DNA of 55,103 nucleotides from Isosphaeraceae bacterium (GTDB lineage: Bacteria; Planctomycetota; Planctomycetia; Isosphaerales; Isosphaeraceae), in the NCBI GenBank assembly GCA_025356435.1, contig JANXSY010000266.1, forward strand, positions 1 to 55,103. The letters are read 5' to 3'. How positions within the stretch are numbered: position 1 is the first letter of the stretch; each line of letters starts with the position of its first letter. Positions 41,347 to 51,700 of the stretch are shown here, piece by piece. The notes beneath the pieces are model-generated. The model was not told the DNA's origin. It worked only from the letters and a program-made list of their open reading frames with translations, and did no database searches. A program made the translations under genes and the position numbers.

Positions 41347-42429
41347 ATGGGTGACGGTGGACAGGCTCCTGCCCGATCACAACCCCGGATCGAGTCGCTC
41401 GACCAATTCCGCGGCTACACGGTCGCCGGGATGCTGCTCGTGAACTTCCTCGGCAGCTTTGCGGTCGTGCCGGCGATCCTCAAGCACCACAACACCTATT
41501 GCAGCTACGCCGACACGATCATGCCGCAGTTCTTCTTCGCGGTCGGCTTCGCCTACCGCCTGACGATGCTGCGACGCATCGATCGTGACGGAGCGCGGGC
41601 CGCGTTTCGACATGCTCTCGGGCGGGTCGGGGGGCTGCTCCTGGTTGGGTTCGTCGTCTATCACCTCGACGGCAAGGTCAACACCTGGGACGAGTTGAAG
41701 ACGCTCGGGTTCGTCGGATTTCTCAAGACAGCTTTCCAGAAGGATTATTTTCAGACCCTCGTCCACATCGCGCTCGCCTCGCTCTGGGTCTTGCCGGTCA
41801 TCAGGCGGGGAGTGGGGTTGCGAGTGGCCTGGCTGTTCGGATCGGCGGGACTTCACCTCGGGCTGTCGGCGTGGTGGTATTTCTCCTGGTTGATGGGCCG
41901 GTCGGTTATCGATGGCGGTCCGCTCGGCTTCCTCTCCTGGTCGATCCCGTTGCTCGTCGGCTCGCTGGCTTATGATCTCGTGGCCTCGGGCCGTCGGGGG
42001 GTGACGGTCGGACTTCTCGCGCTCGCGGTGATCTTGATGGCGGGGGGATACGGACTGACCTGCCTCGACGGCGTCCCGGACGCGGCCCCGTTCTTGGCCC
42101 CGACTGCGTCTGTCAACCTGTGGACGATGTGCCAGCGCTCAGGGAGCATCAGTTATCAATTCTTCGCGGCGGGCTTCTCGATGGCCGTCTATGTCGGCTT
42201 CGTGGGGCTTAGCGACGTGGGGGGATTTCGGGTTGGGCTCTTCCGCACGTTTGGCCGAAACGCCCTCGCGGCTTATATCTTGCACGGTATGGTGGGCGAA
42301 GCCGTCAAACCGTACCTCCCGAGTGACGTGCCGTCGTGGTTCCTCGCGGGCGGATTCGCGGTCTATTTCGGTCTGACTTATCTGTTGCTTCGCTATCTGG
42401 AGAAGAACGAAATCTTCCTCAAGCTTTAA
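41347..42429 (+). CDS. HGSNAT/DUF5009-like multi-pass acyltransferase-family membrane protein
   Basis: A 360-residue membrane protein with about nine or ten helices. It opens with RIESLDQFRGYTVAGMLLVN, the start seen in heparan-alpha-glucosaminide N-acetyltransferase-like (DUF5009) proteins. A conserved His pair follows in AILKHHNTYCSYADTIMPQF. Other helices include FQTLVHIALASLWVLPVI and PLGFLSWSIPLLVGSLAYDL, with FGRNALAAYILHGMVGEAVK near the end. These proteins move acyl groups across the membrane or modify sugars in the envelope, and the acceptor here is unknown. GAGGAAGG lies just before the ATG at 41347; TTG at 41344 is an unlikely alternative. Confidence 0.85.
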   Translation: MGDGGQAPARSQPRIESLDQFRGYTVAGMLLVNFLGSFAVVPAILKHHNTYCSYADTIMPQFFFAVGFAYRLTMLRRIDRDGARAAFRHALGRVGGLLLVGFVVYHLDGKVNTWDELKTLGFVGFLKTAFQKDYFQTLVHIALASLWVLPVIRRGVGLRVAWLFGSAGLHLGLSAWWYFSWLMGRSVIDGGPLGFLSWSIPLLVGSLAYDLVASGRRGVTVGLLALAVILMAGGYGLTCLDGVPDAAPFLAPTASVNLWTMCQRSGSISYQFFAAGFSMAVYVGFVGLSDVGGFRVGLFRTFGRNALAAYILHGMVGEAVKPYLPSDVPSWFLAGGFAVYFGLTYLLLRYLEKNEIFLKL

Positions 42430-42569
42430 GTCGCCTCCGACGCAAGATGCAAGGAGCGCGTTTGAGCCGGTGGCGTCGGCTCGGCGGTCGTGCTCCAATG
42501 GGGAGGGCGGAAGGGCCTTGTAGGTTCCGCCGTCAAGCATCACCCCCCCCCGGTCGGGAGACTCCATCG

Positions 42570-43886
42570 ATGCCGATCACGCGACGCATCCTCTTTTCCC
42601 CCCTCGTCGCGCTGGCGATCGCCACGCTCTGGGCTATGCCGAGCCGAGCGGGGCTCGATGAATACGTCAAGAAGCCCGACCCGGCGTTTGCGTGGACCCT
42701 CGAAGAGACGAAAGAGTCCCCCGGCGCGACGATTTACCGACTCAAGGTGACGTCTCAGGTCTGGCAGGGCATCACGTGGACCCACGTCGTCTCCGTGATC
42801 GAGCCAACGGAGATTGCATATCCCGACGCGATGCTTCTGTTCATTACGGGCGGCAAGGTCGGCGACGGACCCAGGAATGGCGACATCGCGACCGGGTTGA
42901 TCTTCGCGAAGTCGTGCAAGGCAAGAGTCGCCGTGCTGCCGCAGGTGCCCAACCAGCCCTTGCTTGGCGGCAAGACCGAGGACACGCTCATCGCCGAAAC
43001 ATTCGTCCGTTATCTCGAAACCAAGGACGAGGAGTGGCCGCTGCTCTTTCCAATGGTCAAGAGCGCGGTGCGGACGATGGACGCAGTGCAGGCGTTCGCG
43101 AAAGGGCGGAACAAGCCGGTCGAGCGGTTTGTCGTGAGCGGGGCGTCAAAGCGGGGCTGGACGACCTGGCTGACAGGGGCCGTCGACCCTCGGGTCAAAG
43201 CGATCGCGCCGATGGTCATCCCGACGCTCAACTTCAGGGCCCAGAACAGGCACCAACTCGAAATCTTCGGCAAATATTCGGACCAGATCGACGACTACAC
43301 CGCGCGTGGCTTGATGGAGAAGATCGAGACGCCCGAAGGCAACCGGCTCTGGCTCATGGTCGATCCCCTTACCTATCGCGATCGATTGACGATGCCCAAG
43401 CTCCAGATCAACGGCACGAACGACCCGTACTGGACGCTCGACTCAATGAACGTCTTCTGGGACGACCTGAAAGGGCCGAAGTATGTCGTCTATCTGCCGA
43501 ACGCCGGCCACGGACTCGACCAGCACCGCGAGTATGCGACAAACGGAGTCGGGGCGATCTTTCGAAATGCCATCGGCGGCAAGCCATTTCCTGAACTCTC
43601 ATGGAAGCACGGCGACACCGACTCCGGCGCGCTCCAGCTCTCGGTGACTTCAAGCCCCGCCCCGAAGTCGGCCCAGCTCTGGACGGCTACGTCTGACTCG
43701 CTCGACTTTCGGAAGTCAAAATGGTCGCCGGTCCCGCTCAAGGCGGGCACCGTTATGGCGGGCGAGGTGACACGACCGGAGAAGGGCAACGTCGCCCTCT
43801 TCGCCGACCTCGAATACGAGATGGACGGGCTGTCCTACCATCTCTCGACCCAGGTCCGGCAGACCAATGTGAAGCCGAATCCCTGA
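42570..43886 (+). CDS. PhoPQ-activated pathogenicity-related protein (PqaA) family
   Basis: A 438-residue exported alpha/beta-hydrolase-like protein. The signal peptide is PITRRILFSPLVALAIATLW, cleaved near PSRAG. Family features: LDEYVKKPDPAFAWTLEETK, the nucleophile-elbow-like VVSGASKRGWTTWLTGAVDP with Ser and the W-T-T-W block, LQINGTNDPYWTLDSMNVFW and LPNAGHGLDQHREY with a likely catalytic His. The C-terminal part is a beta-sandwich of about 100 residues. Members occur widely in planctomycetes; the founding gene responds to PhoPQ in Salmonella, but enzymatic activity is not well known. GGGAG 10 nt upstream supports the start. Confidence 0.9.
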   Translation: MPITRRILFSPLVALAIATLWAMPSRAGLDEYVKKPDPAFAWTLEETKESPGATIYRLKVTSQVWQGITWTHVVSVIEPTEIAYPDAMLLFITGGKVGDGPRNGDIATGLIFAKSCKARVAVLPQVPNQPLLGGKTEDTLIAETFVRYLETKDEEWPLLFPMVKSAVRTMDAVQAFAKGRNKPVERFVVSGASKRGWTTWLTGAVDPRVKAIAPMVIPTLNFRAQNRHQLEIFGKYSDQIDDYTARGLMEKIETPEGNRLWLMVDPLTYRDRLTMPKLQINGTNDPYWTLDSMNVFWDDLKGPKYVVYLPNAGHGLDQHREYATNGVGAIFRNAIGGKPFPELSWKHGDTDSGALQLSVTSSPAPKSAQLWTATSDSLDFRKSKWSPVPLKAGTVMAGEVTRPEKGNVALFADLEYEMDGLSYHLSTQVRQTNVKPNP

Positions 43887-44460
43887 ATCGAAGGTGATGC
43901 CGCGAGGAAGCGGGAGTGGGTCGAGGCCGACGTACGACGCGGTCTTACGGATTATACCTTAACACCGGCCTTGCCATTCGCATTCCTCGCGGTCGTCTCA
44001 CCTGATTGTGGTCTTTTTGCCTTAACTCTTCACAGACCGGGGCTCTCGCCGAGAACCAGTGACGACGGAGTGGGGGGGGGTGCCTCCGGTTCGCACTCAC
44101 TGGCTCTCGGCAAGCGACCCAGGTCGGGCCGCGACATCGACGTCTTCCCGATCAGGCTGGAAGCTTCTCGGTTCGGCACGCACAAGACGGCACAAAATGA
44201 GGCAGACCCAACGGTTGTTTTTCGGTCAACATGGGGAGGTCGTCGTCGTCCACACACAGTCAATGCCGATTCGTGACCGGAACCGGACATAATTCTTGGA
44301 AATTTTCTAGATCTCGACCTCGATCGTGAAAAGATCGTCTTTAAACAGTGACGTTCTCGTTCCAAGACTCCGCGACTTGTGACGAATGGACCGTGGAGAG
44401 CTAGGACCAGATTGTCTCGGTGGGAGGCCCCTGCCCGCCGGTTTTGTGAGAGGCGTCGCG
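43887..44460. other. Long intergenic stretch without a supported gene
   Basis: About 575 bases. No frame looks coding on either strand. It includes an imperfect inverted repeat with a poly-G loop (separate entry) and an A/T-richer part at 44280-44350. Nothing else recognised. Confidence 0.4.
44048..44111. repeat. Imperfect 15-bp inverted repeat with poly-G spacer
   Basis: Arms GCCGAGAACCAGTGA (44048-44062) and TCACTGGCTCTCGGC (44097-44111) match at 14 of 15 positions. The 34-nt spacer has a run of about ten G. Could be a long hairpin, terminator or degenerate mobile-element end. No transposase nearby. Confidence 0.6.
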
Positions 44461-44952
44461 ATGAAATGGAACTCCGGTGCGCTGCTCATGGGCATCGCCG
44501 CAGTTCTGATGCTGGCCTACGAGTGGGAGTTCGCCAGCCGCGCGAGGGTCGGCGAGGCCGAGGTCGTCGAGAGCGGATTTGCGGGTCGAAGCGGCCAGAC
44601 GGATTCCACGGTCGTGCATTTGGCTGAAGGGAAACAAGTCGGCGCGACCCTTCGAGCCTGATATGTTCGCTTAGACCGAGGTCAGCAAGTCGCGGTGCTC
44701 TACCTCCCGGATGACCCCGGGCATGTATGGCTGGATTGGTTCTGGCAGCAGCACTATGCCTCGGCGCTTGCGATGATGGTGGCCGCGATTCTCGGCATCA
44801 CCGACGCCCTGAAATATCTCGCCTGGCGGCGTCGGCAAGCGTTCGCAATCCTGCGAGATGACTACCAAGTGCCGCGTCTGAGGCCGGGAGCAACGCCGAC
44901 GTTGACCATCGATACCTCTCCGCGACTGTGGGATCGCGAATTAGACGGTTAG
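44461..44952 (+). pseudogene. DUF3592-like membrane protein gene interrupted by an in-frame TGA
   Basis: One continuous frame of 164 codons broken by a single TGA at 44659-44661. The first part has a membrane helix (SGALLMGIAAVLMLAYEWEF) and GEAEVVESGFAGRSGQTD. After the TGA the same frame goes on as YVRLDRGQQVAVLYLPDDPG, a second hydrophobic segment (ALAMMVAAILGITDALKYLA) and a basic RRRQ tail. This is the usual order for DUF3592-like proteins: helix, beta domain with G-x-x-V-x-V-L-Y-x-P, helix. No shift in frame is needed to restore it. It is most simply a nonsense pseudogene; recoding or a sequence error is possible. Confidence 0.75.
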
Positions 44953-45133
44953 CCCCTCAACCCCCTCTCCGGCCATGTCGCACCGGTCAGCGGAATCGAG
45001 GCATCTGTGTCATCAGAAAAGTCAGAAGATTACGTACTATTTGATTGCGTAAGTTCTGCAATTGCGGTGAGATAGCTGGACGGGTTTCGATCCTCGTCTC
45101 GGGCCGTGACATCGCCGGACCGGAAAGAGCGCC

Positions 45134-45727
45134 ATGAGCAGCATCGACGGGTTCAAGGGGGTCATGGTGAGACTCCGCGAGGGCCAGGAAGACGCGGCGG
45201 AAGAGATCTTCGCCCGTTACGTCCGAAGGCTTACCGCGCTCGCGAGCCGGCAATTCGACTCGGGTATTCGCCACCGGGCCGATCCCGAAGGCGTGGTGCA
45301 ATCAGTCTACCGGAGCTTCTTCTCCCGAGATGTGCGGAGTCATTATCAGCTCGAAGACTGGGAATCGCTCTGGAAGCTGCTGGCGGTGATCACCGTGCGG
45401 AAGTGCTCGAAGCGGCGGCTAAAGTATCGCAAAGAGCCGACGGTGCCGGTCCACCGACCCGGCGGCATGGGGCTGGTCGACGGTGGCGATTGGATCGAGG
45501 CCATCGACCGCGCACCGACCCCCGCCGAGGCCGCGGCCCTGACCGAGATCATCGGCCGACTTTTTGGCGAACTCAACTCCGCAGATCGCGAGATGGCCGA
45601 GCGCATCCTCCAGGGATATACGGCGGTCGAGATCGCCGACCATTTCGGATGCTGCGAGCGGACGGTCCGTCGACTCCGCAAGAACTTGAGAGATCGGCTC
45701 GAACAGCTCAATTCCGAAGATGGTTGA
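45134..45727 (+). CDS. ECF RNA polymerase sigma factor (planctomycete kinase-linked type)
   Basis: A 197-residue ECF sigma factor. Region 2 includes MVRLREGQEDAAEEIFARYV, LTALASRQFDSGIRHRADPE and VVQSVYRSFFSR, typical of planctomycete ECF groups whose members pair with Ser/Thr kinases. Region 4 contains DREMAERILQGYTAVEIADH and the helix-turn-helix GCCERTVRRLRKNLRDRLEQ. There is no anti-sigma gene; a kinase gene follows 26 nt later. This indicates control of the sigma factor by phosphorylation, as proposed for such pairs. GGAAAG 6 nt upstream of the ATG sets the start. Confidence 0.92.
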   Translation: MSSIDGFKGVMVRLREGQEDAAEEIFARYVRRLTALASRQFDSGIRHRADPEGVVQSVYRSFFSRDVRSHYQLEDWESLWKLLAVITVRKCSKRRLKYRKEPTVPVHRPGGMGLVDGGDWIEAIDRAPTPAEAAALTEIIGRLFGELNSADREMAERILQGYTAVEIADHFGCCERTVRRLRKNLRDRLEQLNSEDG

Positions 45728-45753
45728 GGCTGACCAAAGGGAGTTCGAGCGAC

Positions 45754-47253
45754 ATGGCGGTGACGACGGGTGGGGATGTCGGCTGGTCGATCATCCGGCG
45801 GATCGTGGCTCGATTTGAAGAGGCGTGGCGTCTGGGCGAACGGCCCCTCATTGACGACTATCTCGCCGAAGTGGGTGCCGATCGCAACGAAGTTGTCGTC
45901 GAACTGGTCCACGCCGAACTGGAATTCCGCCTCAAGGCGGGCGAGCCCGTGCGGGTTGAAGGCTATCAAGAACGCTATCCGGAAGAGTTGGCGAGCGACC
46001 AAGGCTCGCTCGTCGAGTTGATTGTAACCGAGTGGTCGATCCGCTGCCGGATCGGCCCCGATCCCGTCGATGCCGAGTACCAGACCCGGTTTCCCTCGCT
46101 CTTCGACGCGGTGGTCGAACGTCGCGAACTGCGGTCGGTCAAGCCGACGGGGGCCTCGTCGCTCACCAACCTGCGATCGCCGATGGCACAGCCCGCCGAA
46201 CCCGAGATCGAACTTCCTTCGATGTTCGGCCGCTTCGAGTTGCGAGAGCGAGTCGGCGCGGGTTCGTTCGGTCTGGTCTTTCGGGCGTGGGATACGGTGA
46301 TGAAGCGTCACGTCGCGGTCAAGGTCCCCCGGCAGGGTGCGTTGACATCGAACGAAGACGTGCAGACTTTTCTCCGCGAGGCGAGGATTGCCTCGTTGCT
46401 CGTCCACGCCCATATCGTGCCGCTCCACGAGACTTCGACGATCGATGGCATGCCCTACATCGTCAGCCAGTACATCGAGGGGGAGACGCTCGCCGACGCC
46501 CTCCGCGACGGCCCGCTCCCCTTCGCCACGTCGGCCGAATTGATGGCGACCGTGGCCGACGCCTTGTACTACGCCCACGAGCACCCGAAACAGGTGATCC
46601 ACCGCGACCTGAAGCCTTCGAACATCCTGCTCGATGCGTGGGGCCGCCCGCATCTGACCGACTTCGGCCTCGCCCAGCGCGAGGGCGGGGAGAATTCGGC
46701 CATCGTCACCACCGACATGGTGGCGATCGGGACGCCCGCTTATATGTCGCCTGAGCAGGTCAGGGGCGAGAAGTTGGGGCCTCCGAGTGACGTCTTCTCC
46801 GCCGGGATCATCCTCTATCAACTCCTGACCGGCGAGCTTCCCTTTCGCGGCTTCGGTCGAATGCTCGAGGCGCAGATCCAGGAAGATGATCCCCTACCGC
46901 CGACCCGGTTCAACGACGCGATCCCCATCGAACTCGAGGTGATCTGCCTCAAGGCCCTTTGCAAGGAACCGGCCAAACGCTACTCCACGGCGCAGGAGTT
47001 TGGGGACGATCTCCGTCGCTACCTCAACGGTGAGTGGTTGGAGCCTCTCCGCAGGCCGAGCCGACTCCGAGAGTTCGGCAAGCTAATCATGGCCCATCCG
47101 CTCCGCTCGGTCATCCAGGCCTACCTGCTCCTCGCCGGCCTCGTCGGCATCCCGATCCTGAGTCTTGCCCTGTGGAATGCCCGATCCAGGCCGCCCGAGG
47201 CCAAGGGCAAACCCGTCGAGTCGCCTCCACGCTCACCCCTGATCCAGCGGTGA
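45754..47253 (+). CDS. Membrane-anchored Ser/Thr protein kinase
   Basis: A 499-residue Hanks-type kinase. An N-terminal helical segment of about 155 residues (FEEAWRLGERPLIDDYLAEV, YQERYPEELASDQGSLVELI) is typical of planctomycete kinases. The kinase domain has the Gly-rich loop GAGSFG (about 168-173), Lys190 in VAVKVP, HRDLKPSN with Asp285, DFG at 303-305, and GTPAYMSPEQV. A single membrane helix (IQAYLLLAGLVGIPILSLAL) near 450-470 is followed by a short Pro-rich tail with no sensor domain. The gene lies 26 nt after the ECF sigma gene, so the two are probably one regulatory unit. AAGGGAG marks the start. Confidence 0.93.
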   Translation: MAVTTGGDVGWSIIRRIVARFEEAWRLGERPLIDDYLAEVGADRNEVVVELVHAELEFRLKAGEPVRVEGYQERYPEELASDQGSLVELIVTEWSIRCRIGPDPVDAEYQTRFPSLFDAVVERRELRSVKPTGASSLTNLRSPMAQPAEPEIELPSMFGRFELRERVGAGSFGLVFRAWDTVMKRHVAVKVPRQGALTSNEDVQTFLREARIASLLVHAHIVPLHETSTIDGMPYIVSQYIEGETLADALRDGPLPFATSAELMATVADALYYAHEHPKQVIHRDLKPSNILLDAWGRPHLTDFGLAQREGGENSAIVTTDMVAIGTPAYMSPEQVRGEKLGPPSDVFSAGIILYQLLTGELPFRGFGRMLEAQIQEDDPLPPTRFNDAIPIELEVICLKALCKEPAKRYSTAQEFGDDLRRYLNGEWLEPLRRPSRLREFGKLIMAHPLRSVIQAYLLLAGLVGIPILSLALWNARSRPPEAKGKPVESPPRSPLIQR

Positions 47254-47256
47254 GGC

Positions 47257-48549
47257 TTACGGGTCGGGCGTGTAATAGGCCCGGCCCGCGAGGGAGTCAG
47301 GCAGGCACGTCATCTCGCCCTTCGCGTCGGGATCATCGTGGGCATAGCGGTATCCCTGGCCGTATCCTTCCGCTTTCATAAGCGGGGTGACGGCGTTCCG
47401 AAGGTGATGGGGCACTGGCTCGCGGGCCGTCGCGGCGGCATCCTCGGCGGCGGCTTGATAGGCCCGTTTCACGGCGTTCGACTTCGGCGCGAGGGCCAGG
47501 TAGATCGTCGCCTGCGAGAGCGGGTAAAGCGCCTCGGGCAGACCGATCAGGCGGGTGATCTCGGCCGCTGACGCCGCCTGAACCATCGCCTGCGGATCGG
47601 CGAGGCCGACGTCTTCAGACGCGAGGATGCAGAGTCGTCTCGCGATGAAGATCGGATCGGCCCCGCCTTCGATCAGGCGGGCGAGCCAGTAGAGACCGGC
47701 ATTCACGTCGGAGTTGCGGAGCGACTTGATGAGTGCCGAGGCGAGGTTGTAGTGCTCTTCGCCCCCCTTGTCGTAAGCGAATCGTGCCCGGCCGATCGCC
47801 TCGATGAGGGTCTCGCGGTCGATATGCCTGACGCCGTCGTCGCTCGGTTCGGTGCCGTTCACGGCCGATTCAAGGGCCGTCAGGGCCACACGTGCGTCGC
47901 CCCCAGCGGCGCGGGCGAGGTGGCGGAGGTCTTCGTCGGCGACCACGGCGTGGCGTGACGCGAGGCCGCGATCGGTGTCGGCGAGGGCGCGCCGGAGGAT
48001 CGTCGCCACGTCGTCCTCGGTCAGCGCGTTGAGCGTCAGCACTCGAGCCCTTGAGAGCAGCGCGGCGTTGACCTCGAACGAGGGGTTCTCGGTCGTCGCG
48101 CCAATCAGGGTAACGGTCCCGTCCTCGACCGCCGGTAGCAGGGCGTCTTGCTGGGCTTTGTTGAACCGGTGGATCTCGTCGATGAAGAGGACCGTCCGCC
48201 TGGCGCGTCGACGGGCGTCGCGAGCCTCTGAGATCGCCTCTCGCAGCTCTTTGACACCCGAAAGCACGGCCGAGAGTGACGCGAATCTCGAACCTGATTG
48301 CCTCGCCAGCAATCGGCCGAGCGTGGTCTTGCCCGTGCCGGGTCCGCCCCAGAGGATCAATGACGGCAGCGCTCCACCCCCGTCGACGAGCTTGCGCACG
48401 AGCCGCCCCTCGCCGACGAGGTGTCTCTGGCCGACAAATTCTTCAAGCGACCTCGGCCGCATCCGCTCGGCGAGCGGGGCGTCAGCGAGGTCGGCCTCGG
48501 GCTCTTCGGGCGCGTCGCCAAAGAGGCTGCCGGTCTCTTGCCTGGCCAT
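47257..48549 (-). CDS. rarA: Replication-associated recombination protein RarA (MgsA)
   Basis: A 430-residue clamp-loader-like AAA+ ATPase that works at stalled replication forks. Features: PLAERMRPRSLEEFVGQRHL, Walker A LWGGPGTGKTTL (about 69-80), Walker B VLFIDEIHRFNKAQQDALLP, sensor 1 TLIGATTENPSFEVN, and the RarA-specific tetramerisation domain (EEHYNLASALIKSLRNSDVN, then DPIFIARRLCILASEDVGLA). The end (MKAEGYGQGYRYAHDD) is characteristic. Start 48549 has AAAGGG upstream; the open frame to 48813 overlaps the divergent TPR locus. Its stop converges with the kinase gene, 3 nt away. Confidence 0.94.
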   Translation of the reverse strand: MARQETGSLFGDAPEEPEADLADAPLAERMRPRSLEEFVGQRHLVGEGRLVRKLVDGGGALPSLILWGGPGTGKTTLGRLLARQSGSRFASLSAVLSGVKELREAISEARDARRRARRTVLFIDEIHRFNKAQQDALLPAVEDGTVTLIGATTENPSFEVNAALLSRARVLTLNALTEDDVATILRRALADTDRGLASRHAVVADEDLRHLARAAGGDARVALTALESAVNGTEPSDDGVRHIDRETLIEAIGRARFAYDKGGEEHYNLASALIKSLRNSDVNAGLYWLARLIEGGADPIFIARRLCILASEDVGLADPQAMVQAASAAEITRLIGLPEALYPLSQATIYLALAPKSNAVKRAYQAAAEDAAATAREPVPHHLRNAVTPLMKAEGYGQGYRYAHDDPDAKGEMTCLPDSLAGRAYYTPDP

Positions 48550-48736
48550 TCGACGAGCCCTTTCGATCGTTGTGGTCGACAGTTTGAGAGCCGATCGTAA
48601 CAGTTCGCCTCGCAGACAATTGTCATGGCGGCTCATTGACGAAGGATTTCGGTGCCGTTGACCTGAGCTGACGAATCTGTATAATTTGATGTATGATGGA
48701 GCCGGTCGGCCTGCAACCCTTTGAGGACGCGCCGCG

Positions 48737-51700
48737 ATGTGGACGCACCGTGACGGTCTGCGATGGGTCTCGATCGGTCTCTGTCTCGGCCTGTTTGCCG
48801 TTTCGGCCGTCAAGGCGCAGGAGGCCGAGACCGACGCGGCCGAACGGAAGGTGACGGAGCGGTTCCAGACCGTTTTGGAGAAGACGCCCAGAAGAGGTAC
48901 CGCCCTCGATCGCGTCTACGGCTATCACGTCGAGCACGCACGCTCGACTCGCTCGTGAAGCGCTATGAAGATCGGACAAAAGCCGACCCGGTCGACGGCC
49001 CTGCATGGCTCCTGCTCGGCCTGATCGAAGCCCAGCGCGGCAAGGATGCTGCCGCCGTCGCCGCGCTCCGCGAGGCCGAGAAAGTTAGGTCGGCCGACCC
49101 CCTGCCTCCGTTCTATCTCGGCCAGGCGCTGGTGCTCGTCGGCCAGCCCGACACGGCCGTCGATGCGTTCGAACGCGCCTTGACCAAGCGACCGATCCGG
49201 ACCGATCTGCTCGAAATCTACCAGGCGTTGGGACGGGTCCATCAGCGGGCGAGACGTGCCGACAAGGCCCTCGCGGTCTGAGCGCGGCTCGAAGCCTCGT
49301 CTCCCGACGATTCCCGTGTCCGCGAGCAGATCGTCGCTGCCCTCGCAGAGGAAGACCAGCCCGCGCAGGCCCTGGAGCGGTACGAGGGGCTCGCGAGGGA
49401 TGTGAAAGACGAGTATCGCAAGGTGCAGATGGGCCTCGAAGCGGCCGAGCTGAAGGTGAGGCTCGGCAAGCTCAATCCCGACGCCTGGCTGTTCAAGGAA
49501 GTGCGCCGCAAAGTCGAGGAGGTCTTTCTCCGCAACGACGACCTCGCCGGACTGGCCAAGTATTACGAGGCGTGGATCGCCAAGACGCCCGACGACGTGG
49601 AGGCGATGGCCCGGCTCGGACGGACGTATGCCCAGCTTGGCCGAGCCGCCGAGTCGCGAGGCTGGCTCGACAAGGCGGTGAAGCTCGCGCCGTCTCGTCG
49701 TGATCTGCGGATGGCCTTGATCGAGCAACTGGTCCAGGAGAAGAAGGTCGCCGAATCCTCAGCGCAGTACGAAGCCCTCGCGAAGGCCGAGCCCGGCAAC
49801 CCCGACATCATCCGCGATTGGGGCGGGCTCCTGCTCCGCGACATGTCAAAGCCCGAGGCCGAACGCAAGGCCGCCGCGGCAGCCGTCTGGAAGCGGATGG
49901 CGACCGAGGATGTGAAGGACGCGGTCGCGATCGCCCAGGCCGCAGACCTCCTCCGCCAGGCCGAGATGGTCGACGACGCGATCGGCCTCGCCCCCGACTC
50001 GGCGCAGTACCGCGAGTATCTCGGCGAGTATTACCATCAGCTCAAGCGTCCGGCTGATGCACTTGCCACCTGGCGGACGGGGGTCGGCAAGACGGCCGCC
50101 GAGCAGGGTCGGCTCGGCGAGGTTCTGGCCGGGTTCGGCTATCGCAAGGAGGCCCTCGACCCGCTGACCGAGGCCGTGAAGCTTGCCCCCGACGATTTCG
50201 ACCTTCGGCTCAAGCTTGCCGACCTGCTGCTTCAACTCGACCGACCGCTCGACTCGTTTACCGAACTCATCGCCGCGAGCAAGGCGTCTGACAGCCCCGA
50301 GCAGGCCGAGGCCGTGCTGTCGCGAGAGATCAAGGCCCATCAAGCGGCGAACGCGCTAGGCGGCGAGATCGCTCGGCTCAAGACCGACCTCGACACGGGC
50401 AAAGACGCGACCGCCGCGCGATGGACCCGGCTCGCCCGCTACTTTGAGGTCGACGGCAAGCCCGCCGAGGCGATCCTCGCGACCGTGAAGGCGAGGGCCG
50501 ACTATCTCTCGGCCATCGCCCGGCTCGAAGCCCGGCTCGGCCGGAAAGACGAGGCTCTGAAGGCCGGGCGAGAGCTGCTCGCCGCCGCCCCCGGGAACGT
50601 CGAGCATCATCAGGAGTTCGCCGAGTTGTGCTTCAGCCTGGGGGAGAACGACGAGGGCCTGGAGTCGCTCCGACGCGCCTCTCGGGCCAACCCGTCCGAC
50701 CCGAAGGCAACGAACACCCTTGCCGACGCGCTCGCCCGCCAGTTCCGCACCGAGGAGGCGATCGAGCTCTACTGGCGGTCGTTCGACCGGACGAAAGAGC
50801 TTGAAGGGAGGCTGCAAGTTGTCTCGAGGCTGGCTGAGCAATACCTCCAGCGGAACCAGTTTGACCGACTCGTGGCCCGGCTCGAGCGCGAGCTGCATGA
50901 GCCCGACGGCAAGCGAGAGTTGACGATCTGCCTCGCCCAGGCCCACCAGGCGGCGGGCGACCTTGGCACCGCCCGACAGCACCTCGAAACCCTGCTCACC
51001 CAACTGGCGAACCTCGCCGAAGCCGAGGGAGACGTCTCGTTGGCAGCGAGGTATCAGAAGCAGGCGGTCGAGATCATACCCACCCCTGAGGGCACGGTCC
51101 GGCTGGCGCAGCTCCACCTGCGGTCGGGCGAAGTCAGTGAGGCCGAGGCGGTCTGGGCCAAGCTGGCGTCGGGCGACCATGACCCGTCTCGCGCCCTCTC
51201 GGCCGTCGATAGCCTCTTGGCCAACGGTAAGAACGAGACCGTGCTCACGCTCACCGAGCGGATGCTCCTGAAGCAGCCCGGAGATTGGGACGCGCTCTAT
51301 CGAGAAGGCGTCGCCCTCATCAACCTCAACAAGCCTGCCGAGGCGGCCAAGCGGTTCCGAGCGATCCTCGACCTGCACGCCAATGACGACGACCTCGCCG
51401 CGATCGCCAAGGCGAGGAAGAAGGGCGCAGGGTCTGCGTCGAGGCCGTCGGGCGTCATAGCCAATCGGATCATGCAATTCTATCAATATCCGATCGTCCA
51501 GCGGGCGTAGATGGCCTATCAGATCCGGTCGGCGGTCAAGCTCGATATCGAACGCTATTACTCCGGCGGCCAGAACTCGATCTGGACTCCCGGCGACTTC
51601 GGCCAGGCTCGGATGGCGGCCGAGGCGTGGCTCTACGCCGCGTCGCTCAAAGAGTCAGACCCCAAGGCCGGGTTCGCTGCCCGGCGTGCCATCGTCGAAA

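Noticed and set aside
43971-44365. Short frames on both strands in the gene-poor stretch
   Set aside because: They cross the inverted repeat and poly-G run, have no ribosome site and no recognisable protein pattern.
44659-44661. TGA read as selenocysteine
   Set aside because: The residue context is not a known selenoprotein site, and no SECIS-like hairpin is obvious just downstream; nonsense mutation is simpler.
45346-46821. A 491-codon minus-strand frame across the sigma factor and kinase genes
   Set aside because: It runs over two well-supported genes on the other strand and shows no recognisable motif; a high-GC shadow.
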